The notes beneath the pieces are model-generated. The model was not told the DNA's origin, did not search any database, and was given only the letters and a program-made list of their open reading frames with translations. From the NCBI GenBank assembly GCA_964569085.1, contig CAZMTA010000006.1:89088-153087 (forward strand): a stretch of 64,000 bases of DNA. Direction: 5' to 3'. Positions within the stretch are counted from its first letter, which is position 1. Each line of letters begins with the position of its first letter. Positions 43,132 to 51,095 of this stretch are shown piece after piece. A program made the translations under genes and the position numbers. This DNA comes from JAJCZZ01 sp964569085. Its GTDB lineage: Bacteria > Gemmatimonadota > Gemmatimonadetes > Longimicrobiales > Gaopeijiaceae.

Positions 43132-44454
43132 GTGAGCGACGCCGCGGGGGGACCGGGGTTCGAGCGGCGCGCCGCCGACTGGCTCGGGTGGGAGGAGGCC
43201 CGGGACCGGATCCTCCGGGCGGTGGAGCCGGGCCCCGTCGAGGAGGTCCCCCTGGCCGAGGCCGGAGGGCGCGCCCTGGCCGAGGCCCTCACCGCCACCG
43301 CCACCCTCCCCCCCTGGGACAACTCCGCCATGGACGGCTACGCCGTGCGCGGCGAGGACGTGGCGGGAGCCTCCGAGGACCGGCCCGTCACGCTGCGCGT
43401 GGTGGCCACGACCCGGGCCGGCGAGCGGCCCGGACCCGAGCTCGGCCCCGGCGAAGCGGCCCGCATCATGACCGGCGCCCCGGTCCCTCCGGGGGCCGAC
43501 TCGGTGATCCGCGTCGAGCACACCGACGCCGAGGGCACCCGGGGGCGCGTGCGGATCCACCGGGACTCGGACCGGGGCCGCAACATCCGCCCAGCCGGCC
43601 AGGACATGGGCCCCGGGGAGGAGATCCTCGAGGAGGGAAGTCCTCTCCACGCCGGCGCGATCGGGGTCCTTGCCGCCATGGGCCGGGCGGAGGTCCGGGT
43701 GCACGCCCGCCCGTCGGTGGCCATCCTCGCCACGGGGGACGAGCTCCTTCCTCCCGAGCGGTACGACGAGGTGCGGGCCGGGGCCGGCGTCCCCGAGTCC
43801 AACGGGCCCATGCTGGCGGCGGCGGCCCGGGCCGCCGGCCTCGAGCCCGAGCTCCTGGACGTGGCCCCCGACGACCCCGACGTCCTCGAGGAGCGCCTCC
43901 GCCGCGCGGCCGGGCACGACGCCGTGGTCACCATCGGGGGCGCCTCCATGGGGGAGGCGGACCTGGTGAAGCGCGTCCTGGACCGCCTCGACTTCCGCCA
44001 GGACTTCTGGCGGGTGCGGATGCGCCCCGGGAGCCCGTTCTCCTTCGGCACGCTCCCCTCGGGCGGCCGGGCGGTGCCGGTCTTCGGCCTCCCGGGCAAT
44101 CCCGCGTCGGCCTTCGTGACCTTCCAGCTCTTCGCCCGACCGGCCCTCCTCCGCATGGCCGGCCACCGCCGCGTCCTTCCCCGACGGATCCGGGCCGTGG
44201 CCGGCCAGGACCTCCGCGCGGGGCCGGGGAAGGCCTACTTCCTCCGGGTGGCCCTGGAGGAGGCGGTCGGAAGCGCCCCCCGGGCGGTCCCCACGGGACC
44301 ACAGGGATCCGGGCTCGTGCGGGGGCTTGCCACCGTGGACGGCCTGGCGGTGATCCCCGAGGACGTGGAGGGGATCGGGGCGGGCGAGGCGGTGGACGTC
44401 CTCCTCCTCGACGGCGGGCCGGGGGCGGTGGCGTGGGACCCGGGCGCGCGATGA
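43132..44454 (+). CDS. moeA: molybdopterin molybdenumtransferase MoeA
   Basis: MoeA inserts molybdate into adenylylated molybdopterin. The 440 residues contain the family hallmarks: LPPWDNSAMDGYAVRG near residue 60, IMTGAPVPPGADSVIRVE, the MoeA/MogA fold with TGDELLPPE, TIGGASMGEADLVKRVL and LPGNPASAFVTFQLFARPAL, and the C-terminal beta domain. The GTG start lies only 4 bases after the barrel gene. The stop overlaps the M23 gene as ATGA. Confidence 0.96.
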   Translation: MSDAAGGPGFERRAADWLGWEEARDRILRAVEPGPVEEVPLAEAGGRALAEALTATATLPPWDNSAMDGYAVRGEDVAGASEDRPVTLRVVATTRAGERPGPELGPGEAARIMTGAPVPPGADSVIRVEHTDAEGTRGRVRIHRDSDRGRNIRPAGQDMGPGEEILEEGSPLHAGAIGVLAAMGRAEVRVHARPSVAILATGDELLPPERYDEVRAGAGVPESNGPMLAAAARAAGLEPELLDVAPDDPDVLEERLRRAAGHDAVVTIGGASMGEADLVKRVLDRLDFRQDFWRVRMRPGSPFSFGTLPSGGRAVPVFGLPGNPASAFVTFQLFARPALLRMAGHRRVLPRRIRAVAGQDLRAGPGKAYFLRVALEEAVGSAPRAVPTGPQGSGLVRGLATVDGLAVIPEDVEGIGAGEAVDVLLLDGGPGAVAWDPGAR

Positions 44455-44948
44455 CCCGGCCCGGACCGGCGCGGGCCGGTCGCCCCCGCCGCGGGCCCCC
44501 GGGGCGCCCCCGCGCCCTGGCCCTGGCCGCCTGCGCCGCGTGCCTGGTCCTGGCCGGGTGCGCCGTCCCCCGCTGGCCCACCCCGGGCCCGGTGACCTCC
44601 GCCTATGGCCTCCGCTGGCGGGGGGTCCTCCCCGAGGTCCACCGGGGGGTGGACCTGGGGGTGCCCACCGGCACGCCGGTGCGGGCCATGGCCGGCGGGC
44701 GGGTCCGCTTCGCCGGCACCATGCGAGGCTTCGGCCGGGTCGTCTGGGTGGACCACGGCGGGCGGGTGCGGACCGTCTACGCCCACCTTTCCGAGCTGCG
44801 GGTGCGGGCCGGGGAGCCGGTGGACGGAGGACAGGTCCTCGGCCTGAGCGGCGCTTCCGGGGACGTCACCGCGCCCCACCTCCACTTCGAGGTGCACCGC
44901 TGGGACCGGGCCGTGGACCCGGTCCCCCTCCTGGGCGGCCGCCCCTAG
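44451..44948 (+). CDS. M23 peptidase lipoprotein
   Basis: A 165-residue small lipoprotein peptidase. A basic Pro/Arg/Gly-rich start leads to a hydrophobic segment and the lipobox LVLAGC (Cys at about 41). The LytM/M23 domain is complete: HRGVDLGVPTGTPV, YAHLSELRVRAGEPV and APHLHFEVHRW supply all zinc and catalytic residues, unlike the EnvC-like protein at 16.7 kb. It should therefore be an active peptidoglycan endopeptidase in the envelope. It is coupled to moeA by ATGA, an unexpected pairing. Confidence 0.9.
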   Translation: MTRPGPARAGRPRRGPPGRPRALALAACAACLVLAGCAVPRWPTPGPVTSAYGLRWRGVLPEVHRGVDLGVPTGTPVRAMAGGRVRFAGTMRGFGRVVWVDHGGRVRTVYAHLSELRVRAGEPVDGGQVLGLSGASGDVTAPHLHFEVHRWDRAVDPVPLLGGRP

Positions 44949-44964
44949 GCGGACCCCAGCCCGA

Positions 44965-44994
44965 CCGCCCCCCCGGACGCGCGAACGGGGGCGG
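44965..44994. terminator. hairpin between convergent M23 and etfA genes
   Basis: CCGCCCCC (44965-44972) and GGGGGCGG (44987-44994) form a perfect 8-bp stem with a 14-base loop in the 96-base space between two converging genes. No U-tract follows on either strand. Confidence 0.4.
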
Positions 44995-45044
44995 CCCGGC
45001 GCTCGGCCGGACCACCCCCGCTCGTCCTTCGGACCCTCCGGGCG

Positions 45045-46034
45045 TCAGCCCTGGGCCTTCAGCTTCTCGATCTCCTCGGTGAGCCGGGGGACCACCTCGA
45101 ACAGGTCCGCCACGATCCCGTAGTCGGCCACGTTGAAGATGGGCGCGTCGGGGTCCTTGTTGATGGCCACGATCGTCTGGGAGGTCCGCATCCCGGCCAG
45201 GTGCTGGATGGCCCCGGAGATCCCGACGGCCACGTAGAGCTTGGGCGCCACGGTCTTGCCCGTCTGCCCGACCTGCTCCGAGTGGGGGCGCCACCCGGCG
45301 TCCACGACGGCGCGGGAGGCACCCAGAGCGGTCCCGGCGCCGATGGCGTCCCGGAGCCCCTCCAGGAGGTGCCAGTTGTCCGGGCCCTTCATGCCGCGGC
45401 CACCGGAGACGATGATCGAGGCCTCGGCCACGTCCAGGGCGTCGTCGGAGGAGCCCTTCCGCTCGACCACCCGCTGGCGGAGCGATCCCTCGTCCACCTG
45501 GGGCTCGAAGGACTCCACGGTCCCGGCGGCGCCCCGCTCCTCGGGCTGGAAGACGTTGGGCCGGATGGACACCACCGCCGGCGTCGCGTCCAGCGTCAGG
45601 TGGGCGAAGGCCTTGCCCGAGTACACCGGCCGCACCACGCGCAGCGTCCCGCCGGACGCGTCCAGCTCCGTCACGTCGGTGGCCAGCGGCACGTCCAGGA
45701 GCGCCGCCACCCGGGGAGCCAGGTCCTTGCCCAGCGTCGAAGCCGGGAAGACGACGACGGCGTAGTCGCCGGCGCGGACGCGCTCGGCCACCACCGGGGC
45801 GTAGGCGTCGGGGTTGTAGTCGGCCAGCGCCTCGTGGGCGCCCACGGCCACGGTCTCGGCGCCGAAGGCGCCCAGGGAGCCCGCCGCGTCGGCCACGCCG
45901 GGGCCGCCCAGCACCAGGGCGTGGGCGGAGCCGCCCAGGCCCTCGGCCACCGCGGCCGCGGCGCTCACGGCCTCGCGGGCCGCGCCACGAAGCTCTCCGT
46001 CTCTCTGCTCTGCGAAGGCGAGTACGTCCGCCAT
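45045..46034 (-). CDS. etfA: electron transfer flavoprotein alpha subunit
   Basis: ETF passes electrons from acyl-CoA and other dehydrogenases to the membrane quinone pool. The 329 residues carry the FAD-binding signature at the C-terminus: LYVAVGISGAIQHLAGMRTS followed by TIVAINKDPDAPIFNVADYG and IVADLFEVVPRL. SGGRGMKGPDNWHLLEGL is the usual nucleotide-binding segment. Length is normal. etfB is 52 bases upstream in the same direction, so the two subunits are produced together. Confidence 0.96.
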   Translation of the reverse strand: MADVLAFAEQRDGELRGAAREAVSAAAAVAEGLGGSAHALVLGGPGVADAAGSLGAFGAETVAVGAHEALADYNPDAYAPVVAERVRAGDYAVVVFPASTLGKDLAPRVAALLDVPLATDVTELDASGGTLRVVRPVYSGKAFAHLTLDATPAVVSIRPNVFQPEERGAAGTVESFEPQVDEGSLRQRVVERKGSSDDALDVAEASIIVSGGRGMKGPDNWHLLEGLRDAIGAGTALGASRAVVDAGWRPHSEQVGQTGKTVAPKLYVAVGISGAIQHLAGMRTSQTIVAINKDPDAPIFNVADYGIVADLFEVVPRLTEEIEKLKAQG

Positions 46035-46086
46035 GTGATCTCCTCGGATGTCGGTTCGGATCGGGAAGGGGTCGGGAAGCGACGCG

Positions 46087-46836
46087 CTACAGCGCGTTGG
46101 CTTCCTCGCGGAGCAGCCGGACGAGCTCGGGCACGGCGTCGGCGGAGTCGCCGACGATCTGCCCCTCTCCCCGCTCCGGCGGGTAGGCCAGCTTCTCGAT
46201 GCGGATGCGGGCCTCGGTCCCGGCGGCCTCCTTGGTCTCAAGGGGCTTCCGCTTGGCGGCCATGATCCCCTTCAGCGAGGCGTAGCGCGGCTCGTACGTG
46301 CCCTTGGTGATGGTCAGGACGGCCGGGAGGTCGGCTTCGACCACCTCGACGCCGCCTTCCACCTCGCGCTCGCAGACCACCTTCCCTTCCTGCAGCTCGA
46401 AGGAGGTGACCCCGGTCACGGTGGGCCGGTCCAGGAGCGTGCCCAGCATGGGGCCGACCTGGGACTGGTCGTCGTCGGCGGCCTTCACCCCGAGGAGGAT
46501 CAGCGGGGCGTCGGAGTCCTCGAGCTCGGCGGCCAGCGCCTTGGCGGTGGCCAGACCGTCGGTGGTCGCCTCGCCCTCCAGGAGGACGCCCTTGTCGGCG
46601 CCCATGGCCATCCCGGCGCGGAGGGTCTCCTGGGAGTCGGAGCTCCCCAGGGTCACCAGCGTGACCTCACCCTCTCCCGCGCCCTCCACGGTCCGGAGCG
46701 CGGCCTCGACGGCGAACTCGTCGTAGGGGCTGACGATGTACTTGACCCCCTTGGGGTCGATGTCGGTGCCGTCCTCGGAGATGGTGATGCGGGTCTCCGT
46801 GTCCGGCACGCGCTTCACGCAAACGATGATATCCAA
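46087..46836 (-). CDS. etfB: electron transfer flavoprotein beta subunit
   Basis: 249 residues, starting MDIIVCVKRVPDTETRI. VSPYDEFAVEAALRT and the GADKGVLLEGEATTDGLATA region are characteristic of EtfB, which binds AMP and docks on the alpha subunit. It heads the etfBA operon, and a conspicuous inverted repeat (46940-46960) lies about 100 bases upstream. Standard ETF rather than bifurcating Fix/EtfAB-type partners is the default reading. No dehydrogenase gene is adjacent. Confidence 0.96.
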   Translation of the reverse strand: MDIIVCVKRVPDTETRITISEDGTDIDPKGVKYIVSPYDEFAVEAALRTVEGAGEGEVTLVTLGSSDSQETLRAGMAMGADKGVLLEGEATTDGLATAKALAAELEDSDAPLILLGVKAADDDQSQVGPMLGTLLDRPTVTGVTSFELQEGKVVCEREVEGGVEVVEADLPAVLTITKGTYEPRYASLKGIMAAKRKPLETKEAAGTEARIRIEKLAYPPERGEGQIVGDSADAVPELVRLLREEANAL

Positions 46837-46939
46837 CGGTGGCGCTCCTCGTGCTTCGGAGGGTGGGGTGCGCCCGGGGGCGGCGGACGCCGGGCTCGGA
46901 CGCGCGTGGTGCGGGGCCCGCCGTGCGTGGCCGGGCCCC

Positions 46940-46960
46940 CCGAAATGTGGACAATTTCGG
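46940..46960. promoter_or_regulatory. AT-rich inverted repeat upstream of etfBA
   Basis: CCGAAAT (46940-46946) and ATTTCGG (46954-46960) are perfect 7-base inverted repeats with the spacer GTGGACA. Such AT content is rare here. It lies between the end of the antiporter gene and the start of etfB, so it may be an operator for etfBA or a hairpin terminating the antiporter transcript. Confidence 0.45.
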
Positions 46961-46981
46961 CGTCGGGTCCACCCGTGTCGG

Positions 46982-48397
46982 CTACAGCGTTGCGCCCAGC
47001 ACGGCGAAGGCGACGGTGGCCACGGCCCCTCCGAGGAGGGCGTAGGGGAGCTGGGTCCGGACGTGGTCGATGTGGTCCGTGGCGGCGGCCATGGACGAGA
47101 TGATCGTCGTGTCGCTGATGGGCGAGCAGTGGTCCCCGAAGATCCCCCCGGCCAGCGACGCCGCCACGAAGGGCGCCAGGGGGAGCCCCAGGACCTCCGC
47201 CGCCGGCACCGCGATGGGCAGCATGATGGCGAAGGTCCCCCAGCTCGTCCCGGTGGAGAAGGCGATGACGCCCGAGACCAGGAAGACCAGAGGGAGGAAG
47301 ACGACGGTGGGCATCCGCCCCGCCGTCACCTGGGCCACGTACTCGCCGGTTCCCAGGGCCTGGGCCACGTCGCCCAGGGCGAGGGCCAGGAGGAGGATGA
47401 GTGCCAGGGGGACCAGCCCCCCCGCCCCCTTCAGCCCCACCTTGACCAGCTCGTCCTGGGAGAAGGCGCGCTGGGCCAGGAGGAGCGCCCAGGCCACCGC
47501 CAGGCCGAACATCACCGACCAGAGGACGCTGGTGGAGCCCGACCCGGCGGTGAGGTCTCCGCCGCCGGTGATCCACAGCCCCACCGGCATGAAGAGGACC
47601 ATCCCGGCGATGGGGAGGAACATGTTCCGGGCCCGGGGCGGCGCGTCCCCGTGGGACGCCGGGCTGAGGACCTCCTCGTCGATCATGGGCGTGGCGTCCG
47701 GCCAGAGGAGGAGCCCCTCCTCCCGGGTGCGCCGCTCGGCCTTCTTCATGGGGCCGATGTTCCAGTCCGTGAGGATCACGAAGAGGACCAGGAGCACCGC
47801 GGCGAAGGCGTAGAAGTTGAGCACGATCGAGCTCAGGAAGACGCCCAGCGCGTTCTCCACTCCCAGCCCCTCCAGGAGGCCCAGGTTGTACGCTCCCCAG
47901 GCGTTCATGGGGATGAGGATGCAGATGGGGGCCGAGGTGGAGTCGATGATGTAGGCCAGCTTCTCCCGGCTGACCCGGAAGCGGTCGCAGAGGGGCCGGG
48001 CCACGGAGCCGGCCACCAGCACCGTGATGTTGGACTCGATGAAGATCACGACCCCGGTGGCCCACGCCAGGAGCTGGGATCGCTTGGCCGAGTCCACCCA
48101 GTGATTGTCCTCGAGCCAGGAGACGAAGCCCCGCACTCCGCCGGAAGCCTCCACCGTGGCGATGAGGGCGCCGATGACCAGCGTGAAGAGGATGACCTTG
48201 GCGTCGCCGGGATCGCTGAGGACGCCCACCGCCGCGTCGATGCTCGAGGCCAGGCCCGTGAGGGGGCTCCACCCCTCGAGGATCGTCCATCCCAGCCAGA
48301 TCCCCCCCGCCAGCGACAGGTAGACCTGGCGGGTCACGATGGCCAGCACGATGGCCAGCACCGGGGGGAGGACGGAGATCCAGGTGGGGTCGCTCAC
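46982..48397 (-). CDS. NhaC-family Na+/H+ antiporter-like transporter
   Basis: A 471-residue inner-membrane protein of PF03553. About eleven to twelve hydrophobic segments are visible, with conserved polar patches in helices: WATGVVIFIESNITVLVAGS, DSTSAPICILIPMNAWGAYN, FSTGTSWGTFAIMLPIAVP and FGDHCSPISDTTIISSMAA. The family exchanges Na+ for H+ or takes up charged amines and amino acids, and the substrate is not decided by sequence. The GTG start is 18 bases behind the glycosylase gene's stop, so it belongs to the run NYN gene - mpg - antiporter. Confidence 0.9.
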   Translation of the reverse strand: MSDPTWISVLPPVLAIVLAIVTRQVYLSLAGGIWLGWTILEGWSPLTGLASSIDAAVGVLSDPGDAKVILFTLVIGALIATVEASGGVRGFVSWLEDNHWVDSAKRSQLLAWATGVVIFIESNITVLVAGSVARPLCDRFRVSREKLAYIIDSTSAPICILIPMNAWGAYNLGLLEGLGVENALGVFLSSIVLNFYAFAAVLLVLFVILTDWNIGPMKKAERRTREEGLLLWPDATPMIDEEVLSPASHGDAPPRARNMFLPIAGMVLFMPVGLWITGGGDLTAGSGSTSVLWSVMFGLAVAWALLLAQRAFSQDELVKVGLKGAGGLVPLALILLLALALGDVAQALGTGEYVAQVTAGRMPTVVFLPLVFLVSGVIAFSTGTSWGTFAIMLPIAVPAAEVLGLPLAPFVAASLAGGIFGDHCSPISDTTIISSMAAATDHIDHVRTQLPYALLGGAVATVAFAVLGATL

Positions 48398-48415
48398 GGG
48401 CAGCTCCGGGAGGGG

Positions 48416-48961
48416 TCAGCGCGGCCGGGACACCCCGGCGGAGCGACGAACATAGAACCGGAGCGGCCACTCCGCCGCCTCCCGGATCCCGATCCGCCCG
48501 GAGACGCCCACCGCCGCCGGGTCCAGGGACCACCCCGGGGCCAGCGCCAGCGGCGGCTCCCGCAGGTCGTGGCCGTTCAGGGAGCCGTCCACGCCCAGCG
48601 CCTGGGCCAGCCGCCCGGGCCCCGCCGCCACCGGCGTGCGCCCCTCCCGCCGACGGGAGGCGGCCTCCTCCCCCACCAGGATCTCGGCGCCCCGGAGGAG
48701 GACGGCCTGGGCCTCCCCTTCCCGGCCCGTGACCACGTTCAGGCACCAGTGCATCCCGTAGATGCGGTAGACGTAGAGAATCCCCGCTGGCCCCCACATC
48801 AAGCGGTTCCGCTCGGTGACGCCCGAGACCGTGGCCGCGTGGGAGGCGGGATCGTCGGGCCCGCCGTAGGCCTCGGTCTCCACCACCACCGCCTCCACGC
48901 GCTCGCCGTCCAGGGTGGAGATCAGCCGGGCGCCCAGGAGGGCCCGGGCCACCTCCTCCAC
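48416..48961 (-). CDS. mpg: 3-methyladenine DNA glycosylase (Mpg/AAG family)
   Basis: This base-excision repair enzyme removes alkylated purines. The 181 residues from GTG include VETEAYGGPDDPASHAATVS, RNRLMWGPAGILYVYRIYGM, HWCLNVVTG and GPGRLAQALGVDGSLNGHDL, with the catalytic Glu in VETEAY. In-frame codons upstream of the GTG encode PSFSPSSLARP, which matches the conserved family N-terminus, so the true start must lie upstream. The only candidate there is a CTG at 49072, five bases after the stop of the preceding gene, giving 218 residues. Confidence 0.88.
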   Translation of the reverse strand: MEEVARALLGARLISTLDGERVEAVVVETEAYGGPDDPASHAATVSGVTERNRLMWGPAGILYVYRIYGMHWCLNVVTGREGEAQAVLLRGAEILVGEEAASRRREGRTPVAAGPGRLAQALGVDGSLNGHDLREPPLALAPGWSLDPAAVGVSGRIGIREAAEWPLRFYVRRSAGVSRPR

Positions 48962-49076
48962 GGGCCGCGCCAGGGACGAGGGCGAAAAGGAAGGCGCCGG
49001 AGGAGCGCCGTCCCGCCACGGTGGGCGGGGGGGCTCCTCCGGCGCCGGGTCCTGCTCGGCGGCGTCGGTCAGGACG

Positions 49077-50969
49077 TCAGCCGCGGGACCGCCGGGAGAG
49101 GCGGCGCTCGTAGTCCGCCTCCCACGCCTCGAGGACCTGCTCGGCCCGACGGCCGGCCACGGCGTCGCGCACCGCCTCGGGGTCGTCCTTCAGCGCCTGG
49201 AAGACGCCCTCGCCGAAGCGCTCCACCAGGACCTCGGCGGTCTTCTCGCCCACGCCCCGGTAGCGGTTGGCCATGTACCGGATGATGGCCTCCTCGTCGG
49301 TGGGCAGCCCCAGCTCCTGGGGATCGAAACCCGATCCGCCCGACGGCGCGTTCCCGTTGTCCGCCGGGGCCGAGGCCGCCGGCTCACGGACGTCCTGGGA
49401 GCGGTCGTCGGACGCTCCACCCGAGCTGCGGGAGCTCTCGCCGGCCGCATCGTCGGTGGAGGGCGACTTCACGATCTGACCCTCGAAGAGCGGAGGCGGC
49501 TCGTCGCCGCCGCGCCGCCGGGTGGAGCCGCGCCGGGGCCCGAGGCGCTTCGCCCCGGTGTCCATGGTCGACGGATCCATCTCGAGGACGGTCTGTCCGT
49601 CCTCCTCGGTCTCGGGCTCGGCCTCGGGCTGGGCGGCCGCCGGCTCCTCCTCCTCCTGGCGATCGTGTCCCCGCTCCCGGGATCCACGCGCCTCGTCCCG
49701 GGCCTCCTCGCGGGCGTCCCGGCCGGAGTCGCGGTCGTCGGAGGCGGAGCCGGACTCGGCGTCGTCGCGTCCGGCGTCGGCCCCGCCGTCGGGCAGGCTG
49801 ACCTGGATGTTGTTGTTCTCGGTCCGGCCCAGGGTCACGACCCCGTGCTCCTCGGCCTGGTCCAGGAAGAGGCTGAACTTGCTGAAGCCCAGCTCGGTCT
49901 CGTCGAAGGAGCGGTCGCGCTCGAGGAGCTTCCGCTTGACGTCCGAGTCGCGGACCGGGTCGCGCCCCTGCTCCCGGAGGTCCTCGAGGACGTCCGTGAG
50001 AAGGTCGTACGCGTCCTGGAGCGGGTTGTCGGAGGAGCCGCGGTCGTCGGAGCCACCGTCGTCGGACCGGGCCTCGGCCCGATCGTCCCGACGGCCGCCG
50101 CGGCCGCCGCGGTCGCGCCGGCTCCGGCCGTTGCCGCCCCGGTCCCGACCGCCGCGACGCTCGTCGCGACCGCCGCCGCTGCGACCCCCGCTGCGGCCAC
50201 CCCCGTCCCGGGGGAGCGCCACCTCGTACTGGCCGTTGTCCATCTTGCGCAGGTGCACCAGCCCGCGGGAGGACGCCTCCGCCAGGAACTTGCTGAACTT
50301 GCTGAAGCCGAAGCTCCCCTCGTCGAAGGAGGAGTCGATCTCCTGCATGACCTGCTTGAGGCGGTCGGAGCGCATGACGTCGTCACGCGACTGCATCTTC
50401 TTGAGCGCCTGCGTGGTCAGCACCCAGGGGTCCTGGGTCTTCTGGTCCGACTCGGTCGTCTTCCGGAGCCCGGTGAGGCTCGTGTACGAGTAGTACTCGT
50501 CGCAGTTCTGGACGAGGATGTCGGAGCTGGACTCCTGGATCCCCACACCGATGACGTACTTCCCGTACTCCTTGAGCTTCAGGACGAGGCTCGAGAAGTC
50601 GGAGTCGCCGGTGAGGAGGATGAAGGTGCCGATCTCGGGGCGGGTGAAGACGAGCTCCATCCCGTCGATGGCCATCCGGATGTCCGTGGCGTTCTTCTTG
50701 TTGCTCCCGTAGGCGGGGGCGAAGATGAGGTCCACGGAGGCCTCGGAGAGAGGCACGATGTACTGCGGGTACCGGCGCCAGTCGGCGTAGGCGCGCTGGA
50801 CGCTGACCTTCCCCTTGATGACGTCGGAGTCCAGGAGGCTCTTGAGCTCCTTGGAAAGGTCGCTCCGCATTCCCATCGTGACGTTGTCGAAGTCGATGAG
50901 GAGTGCGGCATGGGGTGAATCGCTCACCCCGGGTGCCCCGTGGGGGGCATGGGCATAAGGCATGCTCAT
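49077..50969 (-). CDS. NYN-domain RNase-like protein with two LOTUS domains, RGG linker and HhH
   Basis: 630 residues. NYN/PIN-type nuclease domain at about 21-165, with acidic residues D26, D28, D96, D122 and D124 in LLIDFDNVTM, TDIRMAIDGM and LTGDSDFSSL. The first OST-HTH/LOTUS domain is at about 183-254 (FGFSKFSKFLAEASSRGLVH), followed by an Arg/Gly/Asp-rich linker at 255-310 with several RGG units. The second LOTUS domain is at about 316-393 (LGFSKFSLFLDQAEEHGVVT). An acidic, probably disordered stretch at 395-540 precedes a helix-hairpin-helix-like C-terminus (RYMANRYRGVGEKTAEVLVE). NYN-LOTUS pairs are known as RNA-binding or RNA-cleaving proteins (LabA, MARF1). The RGG and HhH additions are unusual. 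It probably acts on RNA or nucleoprotein. Confidence 0.9.
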   Translation of the reverse strand: MSMPYAHAPHGAPGVSDSPHAALLIDFDNVTMGMRSDLSKELKSLLDSDVIKGKVSVQRAYADWRRYPQYIVPLSEASVDLIFAPAYGSNKKNATDIRMAIDGMELVFTRPEIGTFILLTGDSDFSSLVLKLKEYGKYVIGVGIQESSSDILVQNCDEYYSYTSLTGLRKTTESDQKTQDPWVLTTQALKKMQSRDDVMRSDRLKQVMQEIDSSFDEGSFGFSKFSKFLAEASSRGLVHLRKMDNGQYEVALPRDGGGRSGGRSGGGRDERRGGRDRGGNGRSRRDRGGRGGRRDDRAEARSDDGGSDDRGSSDNPLQDAYDLLTDVLEDLREQGRDPVRDSDVKRKLLERDRSFDETELGFSKFSLFLDQAEEHGVVTLGRTENNNIQVSLPDGGADAGRDDAESGSASDDRDSGRDAREEARDEARGSRERGHDRQEEEEPAAAQPEAEPETEEDGQTVLEMDPSTMDTGAKRLGPRRGSTRRRGGDEPPPLFEGQIVKSPSTDDAAGESSRSSGGASDDRSQDVREPAASAPADNGNAPSGGSGFDPQELGLPTDEEAIIRYMANRYRGVGEKTAEVLVERFGEGVFQALKDDPEAVRDAVAGRRAEQVLEAWEADYERRLSRRSRG

Positions 50970-50972
50970 ACT

Positions 50973-51007
50973 GTCTCGCTGAGAGTTGTGATGTCTCGCC
51001 GCGAGAC
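50973..51007. promoter_or_regulatory. three GTCTCGC motifs upstream of the NYN-LOTUS gene
   Basis: GTCTCGC occurs at 50973-50979 and 50993-50999 (20 bp apart, two helical turns), and its complement GCGAGAC at 51001-51007 makes a palindrome with the second copy (one central base). All lie 4-38 bases before the gene's ATG. They look like a regulator binding array, or an autoregulatory mRNA element. Confidence 0.5.
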
Positions 51008-51095
51008 CTCCCCACCTACCGCCCGTCCGAGTCGGAGCGAGTCGATGGGTCGGGGAAGCCTTGTCGGCGCCGGTCTCTCCGGCGCGTGCGACGGA

